A stretch of 64,000 nt of DNA from Siphonodentalium dalli (lineage: Eukaryota; Mollusca; Scaphopoda; Gadilida; Siphonodentaliidae): assembly GCA_032622095.1 (NCBI GenBank), contig CP136067.1, forward strand, positions 119,399,281 through 119,463,280. The letters are read 5' to 3'. This document shows, piece by piece, positions 22,371-32,465 of the stretch. Both the position numbers and the translations under genes were made by a program. Within the stretch, counting starts at the first letter, position 1, and each line of letters starts with the position of its first letter. The notes under the pieces were generated by a model that was given only the letters and a program-made list of their open reading frames with translations, ran no database searches and was not told the origin of the DNA.

Positions 22371-23213
22371 AGGTACTCAATTCCTAAATTACTATTTATG
22401 TGGCTTCAGGAGTAAAATATATTTGATTCGGGTCGATGAACCCACCCATCGAAGCTCTGAGTGATCAGATATCGATTTTTGAAGTTTGTTAATTTCTCGA
22501 GATGTCAGGGGGGGGGGTGAGAAAAAAATATTCCGGCACGTAAGCCGGGGTGGGTGGGTCGTCAAAGCCACAAGCAAGCAATTTTTTCCGCAACTAACAC
22601 AAAAATTCCTGCTTGTTTTTTAGGGTTTTGGCAATGAATTGGGCTTCAAAACCACTTTGAATGAGAGAAATAATGTAATTCTAACTGTAAACTGACTGCA
22701 GGCAGTTATCGTGTTGTATTTTGTTGCACATTTTGAAATCCAAGATGGCCGCTGGCAGCCATGTATTTTTGGCCGAATGACCTCAAAATGACTCATTCCT
22801 ATTTACATGTCCATGTTAACATCCATGATAAATAGTATGCACAGAAATTCATATACGGCGGTTTACATTGAATTCCCCCCCCCCCGCAAATCTCTGTTTT
22901 AGTGTTAAAAGGGGGGTGGGTGTCAAAAAATGGTCGGAAAAAACTGCCGAAAACAGAAAAAAATTTGGCGGTAGGGGTGGGTGGGTACAAAAATGATCGA
23001 AAGGGAAAAAATGCCATACGTGTCTGAATTTTTTTTCCGACCCCCCCCCCTGGAGATGTGGCCCAGAAAACACGTGGTCAAACGGACACATTGTGGATGA
23101 AGATGGATAACTCTAAAATCAAGTGGTATCCATCGACTCGAATAAAATATTGTTTACCCCCGAAGCCAACAAAATTGTAATTTAGGAGCGTCTGATCGGA
23201 TTGAGTACCTTTA
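22371..23213. mobile_element. GGTACTCAATCC-ended element, most complete copy
   Basis: The left end AAAGGTACTCAATTCCTAAA and right end (GGATTGAGTACCTTT) open inverted arms. The arms continue with AAATTAC, GTGGCTTCAGGAGTAAA and TTGATTCGGGTCGATGA against their complements TCGACTCGAATAAAATA and CCCCCGAAGCC. The interior holds C/G homopolymers (22508-22517, 22875-22885, 23041-23050) and CCACCC phrases. Overlapping frames on the minus strand (22799-23091) are low-complexity and are not a gene. Confidence 0.8.
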
Positions 23214-23390
23214 ATATGCGATGTTTTGTTATTGGAGAATAGTTACTATATCGATAATAAATAAAATATGTAAGAACACGGTTAATCAATTATCCACGTT
23301 TCTTCTTTGTGGTGATGTTTTTACAGACATGTATTGTTTTTTTTAATACAGTTACCCACTGCGAGTGCCTTTGGTCCCATTAAATCAACG
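23214..23390. other. No recognised feature
   Basis: AT-rich sequence; nothing supported. Confidence 0.3.
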
Positions 23391-23392
23391 CA

Positions 23393-23922
23393 GTTAAAGA
23401 TACGGGCGGCGTTGGCGGTGGGTATGCTGTTAAAATATTCACCTCCGTCAAAAACCGTCATAAACAGAAAGAATAGTAAAATATAGACAGACTTTGTTCA
23501 AATACAAATCAGAAATATGGCACAAACAGTATGTTATCGTCAAATGTTTTCCTTTGTTATGTAAACAAAAGCAAAAAACGTTACGTTTCCTGGCTTTTGT
23601 TTAGATCCGTATATGGTAAACATAAAGAGCGTTATTTGTTACTGTTTTCCTGATCGGGAAATAATAAAGAGCGTTTATATCATTTGTGTGTGATTAACCA
23701 ATATAATTGCGCTGTGTTATGTAAACAGAAGCAACACTTCTGTAACACGATCAAGCTCTTTTTTACGTACACCATCGTACGTCTTGACGACAATATACTA
23801 TTTACGCGCTGATTATGTTTGGTATATGAAAAAAACTATATATATTTTAATATTCCTTCTTTTGATGGCGATTTGAACAAATATGAATATTTCTGCAACG
23901 AACGCCGCCCGTGCCTTTAACC
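23393..23922. mobile_element. ~530-bp TIR element carrying an AAAGAGCG pair
   Basis: GTTAAAGATACGGGCGGCGT (23393 onwards) is inverted in ACGCCGCCCGTGCCTTTAAC (23902-23921). Inside, ATAAAGAGCGTT (23622-23633) and AATAAAGAGCGTT (23663-23675) form the same spaced pair seen at 4547 and 30003. No coding signal is present. The TIR call rests on about 25 bases. Confidence 0.55.
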
Positions 23923-24049
23923 TCTGAAGTTTGTGAATAAATATATAATGAAAGTTGAATTTTATGGGAAAGACTAAAAAATATACACAAAATGCCACCT
24001 GGTTGGCTAAGGTCTTTGTTGTAGTTCATTATGAAAGTTTTTTTTATCA

Positions 24050-24310
24050 ATTTTCCATGACCAGTTCTGGCAAACTCCAGGGTTTACCCCCCCCCCGCCC
24101 TTTGATGACTAGGTAAGACCGGCTATACCGGCGACATTTTACCCACATTGTGTGGATTTCCGCGATATAAATATGTTGGCCTTATTAAGTTGGCCTTATT
24201 AAGCAAACAAAATATCAAACACAATTTGTGTAATTTCGTACCTTAAGTTTGGAAAGTCCCTTTGGAACCAAAGAACTATATCGTGAAACAGTGTGATTCG
24301 ATTCTTAGAT
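24050..24310. repeat. Dispersed repeat, inverted relative to 32.08-32.32 kb
   Basis: CAAACTCCAGGGTTTACC, GGTAAGACCG, TACCGGCGA, GTGGATTTCCGCGATAT, CTTAAGTTTGGAAAGTCCC and CCAAAGAACTATAT occur in this order. They occur in reverse complement at 32080-32320. A C10 tract lies at 24087-24096. The homology carries different indels in the two copies, so it is not maintained as coding sequence. Confidence 0.75.
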
Positions 24311-25410
24311 TAGTTTATCAAACAAAACCAGCACTAAATATAGAAAACCACAGACAGGTACCCAGCCGGTGACAGAAAGGATATATAACTGGTGCGCTCT
24401 GGTATAGAGATTGTTGTTCGGGCTCGATTTTGGCGATCTTATTCTCGGAAATTAGATGGGCATATATATACGTAACACCATATTCCATACTTACACCCTG
24501 AAGCCACTATACAAAAGAACAACGTCTTTTTGGTGCATGGGATGATGGGATCTGCAATGAAAAAATCAGTTATGTTATCTTAGTTTAAAGGGATACTCTA
24601 CTCAAATGTTGTTCGTTTCTATATTCTCTCAGTCGCAGAATAAGGTAACCAGATTTCCATTATTTGAAAGAAGTGCTGAGTACGAAGTAATCCTACGGAT
24701 GGCAGATTAACCGGAATGCAAAAATACAAATTGTCGTCGAGTAATTTTTGTACATTTTTCAAGCGAATGTATCAAATAAATGTTATATTATATGCATATT
24801 AGTCCCACATATACACACCCATATTTAATCCATCCAACCAGTTCCGTTGTTTTATTGCTACAGGTTTTGGAGTAGCAATCCATTAATGGAGCTTTTAAAT
24901 AGTCATGGAATCCATATATGGAATGCTACTTCATAACTTTGACCTTTAGCGGTGAATACGCGGAACGGGAACTGGATGGATCCAATATGGCCGCGACTTA
25001 GAAATAAGATTGGCGGCCCGGCACCACACGCGTCGTCCGCATCGCGCCGCGATTCGTCTACTGCAATGTTGTTCGGCAAATAAGGCTATACAAGAAAACA
25101 AATGTCAGAAATGGTAACGCGCTCAAGATCATATGTTATATACCCATGTTTGTAATTATAGAATATAAAATGTATTGGTTTCGCGAATGACCAACTCAGA
25201 ATTCCGATAAATAACAATAACAACCAGCACCTAATTAACGAACCGGCGGCCGACTCGGCCGTCTCTGACTACAACCCCCAGTGGGCTGCAGAACGAAAGA
25301 TTTCTACAAAAGTTGAAATATAAGACTTACAAATTATCTTTTTCATTTCTTTTATTTGTAATTGGCATAGCTTATCACAAACCAAAAATCAACATTATTG
25401 ACATAATGTT
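24311..25410. other. No recognised gene
   Basis: The interval contains a locally GC- and CpG-rich patch (24955-25075, GGCGGCCCGGCACC, GCGTCGTCCGCATCGCGCCG). A phrase AAATGGTAACGCGCTCAA at 25108 has counterparts near 29430 (inverted) and 29615. No gene is supported. Confidence 0.35.
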
Positions 25411-25540
25411 AACGACAATAAACGAAATTGAAATTCCCAACTACGCCTTTTACCGGACTCAACCTCCGGTCGCACTTCGACTTTTAATCCGCCCAAAAAT
25501 TCCTATTCTATAAATAAAACACCCATGAGCCCAGGCGAAA
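25411..25540. repeat. ~125-bp dispersed repeat, copy 1
   Basis: CGACAATAAACGAAATTGAA, ATTCCCAACTACGCCTTTTA, CCGGACT, GGTCGCACTTCGACTTT and TATAAATAAAACACCCATG are repeated in the same order at 31740-31870. The copy ends where the next MITE begins. Confidence 0.8.
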
Positions 25541-25544
25541 CAAG

Positions 25545-26199
25545 AATGGCGGCGGAACCACGTACCACAGTAGCGATGGCACAGTAGGTGTGACAATTTA
25601 TTATGGTGGAGTTCGTTGACAATTGGTCCGTCATAATTCTGTGCCATAGCTATCCATGTCGCCCGCTGATTTTCCGCACAATGAGTCGACTGGACCAATT
25701 AACCCATTTCTTTTCACCAAGGTTGATCTCTACTCATTAAGTTTTGCTAAATTGTATTCACGACGATATATATAATTGCACGATAGATCGTCCAGAATTG
25801 TGTTTGACCGTGGCCTGGTGGCAATTCCTCATTGGCTCACATAGCATTATTGTGGTACGTTTTTTGTTATATGATCTCAATGCATGCATGTTTATCTACT
25901 TATACTAATGTCATTAATAAGAACAATCATGGCTGTTGAGATGGGTTATTCATTAAGTTATCAAGTGGACTTGTGTCTTAGCATGTAAAATATAACACTG
26001 CGTGTTGAGTAAAGACATTCAGGTAGATGCATCCTTGAGAGATCGACCGTCGCTGGCAGAGCTTGGTGCGAATTTGCATAGGGCGACATCGCTTGCTATG
26101 GCATATTAATTATGACCACCAATTGTCACCAAACTCCACCATAATTAATTGTCACACCTTCTGTGCCATCGCTACTGTGATAAGTGTGTCCGCAGCCAT
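25545..26199. mobile_element. CTGCGGAC-ended MITE family, copy 1
   Basis: Terminal inverted repeats of about 110 bases: left ACCACAGTAGCGATGGCACA, GTGTGACAATTTATTATGGT, then GACAATTGG; right TATGGCATATTAATTATGAC, CAATTGTCACCAAACTCCAC, ATTGTCACACC and GTGCCATCGCTACTGT. The outer ends are AATGGCGGCGGA and TCCGCAGCCATT. A second, collinear copy lies at 32661-33335. No transposase is encoded. Confidence 0.85.
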
Positions 26200-26570
26200 T
26201 CTCTACACTATAGTATACACACGGAGCGCGCGTGATGACTGAGAAGCTAATTAACGAAGTCCGGCAATGTCAAGAAAGAATAATGCTTAACAAGGACGTA
26301 GCTAGGGGGTGGTAATGGTAACCATCGTAGATATTCAACTGCACCCCTTGAACAAGACCAAAATATTCAAGTCAGAGAGGTTCCATGTGCACCTCACCCA
26401 ATATTATATTAGTTATAAGTTTCCGACTGGTACCTGAAACATTCCAAATGTTCTGGTTTATGGTTTGAAAAATGTTTACCAAACGTAGGAAAATATAAAC
26501 TAATAGAATATTCCACTACTTTCAGATATTTTTTGTGTTGGACTGAAATGGCGTGTGCGTAGTTGGAAAA
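26200..26570. other. No recognised feature
   Basis: Nothing supported beyond short AT-rich sequence. Confidence 0.3.
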
Positions 26571-27385
26571 GTTCAAGCCACGTGTATACATGCTAGGTTG
26601 AAAAACTTGAGTACATGTATGTGGCGATAGTGGTGTGGTTATGGAGGATCCAACACTCTATCCAAACTTTAGCCAAACTTATATATAGGTGTAAATTCCA
26701 CACCTGACATAACATTAGTTGCAAATTTTTGACTAATAATAAATTGGAAATATTGTGATAGTTTATTTTTCAGCAACCAATATTATGGGCGATTGCTTTC
26801 AATTTCTATATAAACCCACATTCGGTAAACCATTTGGATTCAAATTGCAATCAATTGGAAATACTCTAACCATAGGAGGCGTCATGTTGGAAATTTCCAA
26901 CATTTGGGAGGTTCGAGGTGCCAGCTTCTGGTTCCAACCCACGATGAGGGCGGTCTAAATGAAATTTCAAGGACTTGGAAATTTGGTTCTGGTCCAAGGG
27001 GGCGCAGTTGGAAAATCTGCTTCAGTGGGGAGGGGTCAATTGGCAATTCCCAGTTAAACATCGCCCGGAATGTTTGCCTACTAGCAATGTGGATACCCAT
27101 GCAGGGGGTTTCAAATTTCAACAATTGATCATTCCAGGCCCGACACAATTAACATCAGCTGGAAATTTCAGTCTAAAATTAGGTTGAAATTGTTCTGATA
27201 GTTTGATTTTCCAACCAGTTTTAGTGTTAAGTTTGTTTTAGGCCAAAAGTCGCATATTTGCTTACATTAAGTTAATTTTTTGGATTGGTATATGGCTACT
27301 AGTTGGAACTTTTCAACCTTAGGGGGTGTCAAGTTAGAAAGTTCTAAAGCTAGGATGCCAGTTGAAAAACGCGGGCATGGGTGCA
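26571..27385. repeat. GGAAATTTCC-type repeat, third and longest locus
   Basis: GTTGGAAATTTCCAAC (about 26887-26902) and variants (GGACTTGGAAATTTGG, AGCTGGAAATTTCAGTC, AGTTGGAACTTTTCAACC) recur across 800 bases. Two similar half-units contain TTGTGATAGTTTATTTTTCA (26753) and TTCTGATAGTTTGATTTTCC (27192). Open frames over 26755-27187 run on both strands and are repeat-driven. Confidence 0.55.
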
Positions 27386-28240
27386 TAATCTTCTTAGGCT
27401 CAGTATATAGATTAGATCAGATTAGATTATTTATATCTATACAATTTTATACAAAAGTTGTCACGTTTATACAAATTGATTGAGCAATATTATATGATTA
27501 TGGATGGAACTGCGGTCGACATTAACATATATATGTAAGTGAGTGATAAAAAGAGCTCACTATTTAGATGTATATGATCAAAAAGAGATTTAACCAATAC
27601 AATTTTAAGATGTTTAGTCGGTGATATATTAATATTAATACATTTTGTTATTAATATTGGTCAGTCTCTATAACTAAATATATCATTACCATGCAGGGAT
27701 AACACTGAAAGAAGGGCAAAAAAACCCTCTTATTTCCATAGTGGTCCATATACTTATGACGGGTTTAATTACGAAGACTGTCCAGTCTTAAAATGATACG
27801 GTAAGTTGAAAATAGATCAGAAACCAATATTAGGTACACATATATATACTATGAAAATTTGTGTGCTTTATAGGACAATATTTTGACCCTAACAACATGA
27901 AAGTATCAAAATACCAATCTAGAAGTATCAGCATAGATTATGAGTCGTCATATATGGTATACATGTGCTAATTTGTGCAGTATAACATAATTTATATGGT
28001 ATGTATGGCTATATAATAGCTATATATAGTTATAATATATGGTAATATATGGCTGCCAAGTGAGAATCACAGTTAGCTAATAACACCAATCCCATAAGGA
28101 TATGTATATAATTATTGGACACGTTTGTGTTTCATACCCATAGTTTTTGAATCACACAGAATAGCTGCATATCTTCATGATGTTCGCGGATCAACTGATA
28201 CAAGGGAAATAATTACTGTTCGGTTCGTGATTTATGGTCA
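27386..28240. other. No recognised gene
   Basis: AT-rich sequence with short AGATTAGAT and TATATGGTA simple repeats (27411-27440, 27950-28050). Nothing else is recognised. Confidence 0.3.
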
Positions 28241-28242
28241 AT

Positions 28243-29027
28243 CCACACCTGGCGCGAGCGCGCGATTTTTTCGTCCGTAGCGGTTGAAAGCGCGCGATTT
28301 TTATATTCACACCGAACGCGACTGAATCGCTTCGTCGCGCACGATGGTTTTGGTAGATAATCGTTTGAGTGCATCATTTACAGGCAGGTCACAAATACAA
28401 TGTATATGGACATTTTAATCAGAATTTGCTAAACATGTGCATGTAAGAGTTTTTCTAACTCATTTAATTGTCAAATATAGTATGTCAAGTGGAATGGTAC
28501 AATGGCTTCCTAAATTCTCATAGCAATTGCGTTTAATTGAACTTCGTTCTATAATTGCAGTTTGTGAGTTTTTTTTATCGGGTGGGGGGGGGGGGGTGGG
28601 GAAAATTGTGGGCAAAGTGACTTCACAAGCTTGGAATGAATTGGGACCAAAAATTAACCAGATGATCCTGTTATCACGTAGAGCTCTTGCCAGGCATTTT
28701 CTCTTCTCATTTACCCTTGCACTTTAGTTATCAGCATGTCGCTAAAGTCCTCCACCACCTTTGTTATCGCGACGACGAATGAATGTGTCGCCTTCAAATA
28801 GGAGGGATACGCGCCGTATAAATATAATATTTGACAGCGATCCAATTATCCTGCTGGTTTTCCACAAAGCGAGAAATATACGAAGCATAAAATCACTGCT
28901 GCGATCGCCTCGTGGTCAGCGATTCAGTCGCTTGCGGTGTGAATATCAAAATCGCGCGCTTTGAACTGCTACGGACGTAAGAAAACGGCCGTTATAATCG
29001 CGCGCTCGCGTCCGGTGTGGATTGACA
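28243..29027. mobile_element. GCGCGC-ended MITE family, copy 2 (complete TIRs)
   Basis: The ends read GTCAATCCACACCTGGCGCG and (inverted) CGTCCGGTGTGGATTGAC. Inverted homology continues about 90 bases inward: TCCGTAGCGGTTGAAAGCGC on the left against GCGCTTTGAACTGCTACGGA on the right, then CACACCGAACGCGACTGAAT against GATTCAGTCGCTTGCGGTGT. The interior matches 20850-21467, including a 13-G tract here (28584-28596). No transposase is visible, and a clean target-site duplication could not be fixed. Confidence 0.85.
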
Positions 29028-29640
29028 TTTAGACACCGGCAATAATTGTCACGGGCGAGTTCTTGATATATACAAATAGCCGAATTGAAATCAATTGATT
29101 GTGGCACACCTATAACCTTAAACGGGTGACATGTACATTTAAGGTCGAATTCTGATTAATTATTGCTTAGTGTAATTTAACACAATATTGAACACGTTGA
29201 CATGTATTATGTTTGCTAGTGATTATATAATAGTAAGCATTGCTAGTTGGTCAACCACCAAAGTCTTTCTGGTGTGTTGAATGAGAAACCTGCAATAATA
29301 AGCCGTAGTTTTTGTCATAATTTGAAGGATTATTGGTTTTAACGAAATTCTGAGGTGGTGCATTCATGCATGAAACCAATATATTTTATATTATAAATTA
29401 TATATATGCCTAATAATATGATCTTGAGGGGGTTACCATTTCTGACCATGGTTTTCTTGTACATCCTTTATGACTCTGTCGCCGGCTGGCTACAAGTCTG
29501 TGGTTTCTATATTTAGCGTGGGATTTTCCAGCCAAAGTGGCGAAAAACGATCGCCCCAAAGTCACATTTCCTATGTGCTTCCAGAACAATTCCTGCACAA
29601 AAAACATAACAAGAAAATGGTAACGCCCTCAACACCATAT
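29028..29640. other. No recognised gene
   Basis: Apart from GAGGGGGTTACCATTTCTGA (29426) facing AAATGGTAACGCCCTC (29615), a short inverted pair also echoed near 25108, I see no feature. Confidence 0.35.
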
Positions 29641-29654
29641 TATTAGCCATATAT

Positions 29655-30250
29655 ATAACAATTTTACCTGATTTGACCATGAATTGACCATTTTGAAGGT
29701 CAAGGTAAGGTCGGGGTAACGATTTGACCCGTTCAAAACACCCCCCGGACAAAATTACCCGTAGGTATCAAATTTCGTCGAAATCCGTCCAGCAGTTTTC
29801 CAGGCCATAGCTAACAGACAAACAAACAGACAGAAGTCCATTTGTGGGTACCCGTTTCAAGGTGAATCTAACTTCGGACGGAAAAACTGACCCGATGAAA
29901 ATCTCCCCCATTCCTAGGAACCCCTAAGTACGAACACATAAGAATCACACAACACTCTCATGTCTGTACACAGACACAACACGCTCATGTCTGGACACAT
30001 ACACGCTCTTTATCAACGACACTGCGGATACGAACGCTCTTTAACTATCACGCGATTAACCCATGAATTGCCATTGCGGTGGCGGGGGATTGGAGAATGC
30101 GTGCTCTGACGTTCTCAGAAGCGGTGCGATGACACTCCATCTGAAATTTTACCCTTAGATAGGAACAATGGGCTAAATCCGCCCGGCAGTTTTCCCTGGC
30201 CATAGCTAACAAACAAACAGACAGAATTTCCAAAATATATATTAGATATA
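29655..30250 (+). repeat. Two retroelement-type 3' tails and an AAAGAGCG pair
   Basis: ATCCGTCCAGCAGTTTTCCA, CCATAGCTAACAGACAAACA and AACAGACAGA (29785-29835) recur as AAATCCGCCCGGCAGTTTTC and CATAGCTAACAAACAAACAG (30175-30225). Such 'caaatttcg...aaatccg...acagacaga' endings are typical of RTE-like LINE or SINE 3' ends. Between them, ACGCTCTTTAT (30003-30013) and AACGCTCTTTAA (30033-30044) are the reverse-complement form of the paired box at 4.55 and 23.6 kb. Confidence 0.6.
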
Positions 30251-30600
30251 ACAACTTTAATGTGGTGATTGTGAAAAATCTGTATATAGGTAACGCCTAT
30301 GTAGTTGATTATATGTGATATTGTTTCATTTGAAATAATGGTCTGAATAGCATGTAGAATAATAATCGGGCAAATATTTGCGATCTTCGTAACATGGTTC
30401 AAGTACGCAAACACCGAGTACGTCTCTAATCACATTTGGTATCCACGTACGCAAATACCGAGTATGTTTTAATCACATTTAGTCCAAAAACCTCCTGCGA
30501 CAGGGTCAGATATACTTGCCAATATACACCATAGGAGGGCGTAATGCTGATCTTAAAATGGCATCAGGTAATGCACTCCTGATATGACCTCTCATAAGGA
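30251..30600. other. No recognised feature
   Basis: A duplicated phrase CACGTACGCAAATACCGAGT / AGTACGCAAACACCGAGTAC (30400 and 30445) suggests a 45-bp tandem duplication. Nothing else is seen. Confidence 0.4.
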
Positions 30601-31108
30601 TTAATTTAAATACATGTGTGGTTCCATGAGGGTAAATTAAAATATGGTCACACACAGAGGGTTAATTGAAATATGGTCCGATGAGGATAAATTAAAATAT
30701 GGTCACATCACGGTTAAATAAAATATGGTCCCATGAGTGTTAGTTAATATATGGTCCAATGAGGGTTAATAAAAAATGTGGTCACATGATTGTTAATTAA
30801 AATATGGTCACATGAGGGTAAATAAAAATATGGACCCATGGGAAAATATGGACCCATGGGAAATATGGTTCCATTAAGGTCAATTAAAATATGGTAATGT
30901 GACTTAATTAAAGAATAAATATATGGTCCCATTATGAGGGTAAATTAAAATTAAAATATGGTGTCATCAGTGTTGGTTAAACTATGGTCCCACTGGGGTG
31001 AAATACAATATAGTCCCATGAGGGTCAATTAAAATATGGTCCAATGAGGACTAACTATAATATGCCCCTCCCCATCAGGATCAATTAAAACATGGTCACA
31101 TGAAGGGG
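30601..31108. repeat. AT-rich minisatellite, ~26-28 bp unit
   Basis: About 17-18 degenerate units of the form ATGAGGGTTAATTAAAATAT followed by GGTCCC run through about 500 bases. Units vary at the GGTC(A/C) position and in the GGG(T/TA)AA segment, with several short units near 30830-30870 (ATGGACCCATGGGAAA). Minus-strand frames rich in 'MGPY' are by-products. Confidence 0.9.
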
Positions 31109-31119
31109 GTAATTTCTGA

Positions 31120-31560
31120 ACATTCTTCAATTCATATAACATTCTGATATATCCTCGGTACACATAAATAAAAATGATGTTTACAATTAGGCCACACTGT
31201 ATGTTAAACAACCAACGTGAAGGGTTAGTGTTGGAACCTTTATTAATAACATCTATATTCATAGTTCCGATATATTCCTCATACAAAGAAATGAAAAGCA
31301 CAAAGGAGTAACGTTGGAATTGGTTAATAATTACCATCCCAATTCATTTAGAATATAACATGCCGATATCTGTCGAGTATAACTAAATGAAAAAGTTCAC
31401 TAAACGATATTAAATAACATGTTAACACCGATATAAACAAACACCTCGTAGGATTCATGTTCGAATTAAATTTCTTAAAGAATCGTCAAATCCCCGTGCA
31501 GTATAATAGTAGATAGCATTCCGATTTATGTCATGTGAAAATAAACGAAAAATGTTCAAA
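31120..31560. repeat. Highly diverged tandem array, ~100-160 bp unit
   Basis: The phrase ACATTCTGATATATCCTCGG with ACATAAATAAAAATG (31138) reappears as AGTTCCGATATATTCCTCAT (31263), ACATGCCGATATCTGTCGAG (31358) and GCATTCCGATTTATGTCATG (31518). Each is followed by AAATGAAAA-like text. Four old copies are suggested; spacing is irregular. Confidence 0.5.
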
Positions 31561-31739
31561 TAACAATGCAACAAAGCAGGTTAAAAAACAATAGAAACGC
31601 ATAACGCGCAGCGCGCTAAGGTTAACGCGCGAATTCCCGTTAGAATTAATCGGCTCGCACTTCTTGGCATGCGAATAACAAGCCATGGGTCCATCAAGCA
31701 TGTCTCTAGAGACGCCCGCTGCATGAAATAATAATGAAA

Positions 31740-31870
31740 ACGACAATAAACGAAATTGAAATTCCCAACTACACCTTTTACCGGACTGGGCCTCGGGGTC
31801 GCACTACAACTTTGAATGTGTCCCAAAAATCCCCATTTCTATAAATAAAACCTCCATGCGTCCATTGAAT
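31740..31870. repeat. ~125-bp dispersed repeat, copy 2
   Basis: Same order as 25411-25540: ACGACAATAAACGAAATTGA, ATTCCCAACTACACCTTTTA, CCGGACT, GGTCGCAC, then TATAAATAAAACCTCCATGC. Confidence 0.8.
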
Positions 31871-32079
31871 ACCAAGAAACTGTAGCTGATTATACACCAG
31901 GAGGGCGAAATTACAGAATGGAAAATCAGAGCGGTAGTTTTGTGGACGATTTTCGCAAGCTACTCGTCAAAATTGCACCAAATTAGAACTCTTGTGTTTG
32001 AGTTGCCATGCGTGTTGTCGTGACAATGTCGTCCATGTGCTTTTAGACATTTGAGTTGATAAAATAATCGGAGAACCAA
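31871..32079. other. No recognised feature
   Basis: Nothing supported. Confidence 0.3.
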
Positions 32080-32465
32080 ATCACACCGTTTCGCAATATA
32101 GTTCTTTGGTTCTAGTGGGACTTTCCAAACTTAAGGTATGAAATTACACATTTCGATATTTTGTGAGCTTAATATGGACTATGGACACAATGTTGCTATG
32201 TTCCCTTAGTATATATCTTAATATCGCGGAAATCCACCAAATCTGGGTAAATTCTCGCCGGTAGCAGCGGTCTTACCGATTCATCAAGGGAGGTAAACCC
32301 TGCATGGAGTTTGGCACCGCGAGTCTGGAACAGACCCTTATGGGAAACCGCCGCATCCGCCGTCGCCGCAGAAAACGTCAAAGACGCTTTTATCGCGGCG
32401 TACGTGAGATCCCCGCGGTAAACGCCGTATGGAAAGGCCATCGAAAGCTGTTCAATGTCCTCAGT
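32080..32465. repeat. Inverted copy of the 24.05-24.31 kb repeat plus a GC-rich patch
   Basis: 32080-32320 is the reverse complement of 24050-24310. The adjoining 32320-32450 is unusually CpG-rich (CCGCCGCATCCGCCGTCGCC, TTTATCGCGGCGTACGTGAG). It contains frames on both strands, including 94 codons on the minus strand (32480-32196) that read through the repeat. I recognise no domain. A decayed exon cannot be excluded. Confidence 0.6.

Noticed and set aside
22799-23091. Overlapping frames with 'PFRSFLYPPTPTAKFF'
   Set aside because: They lie in the C-tract interior of a TIR element; both registers are equally open.
30601-31560. A CRISPR-like array
   Set aside because: Repeats are degenerate, have no unique spacers and lie in an evidently eukaryotic genome with no cas genes; it is a minisatellite.
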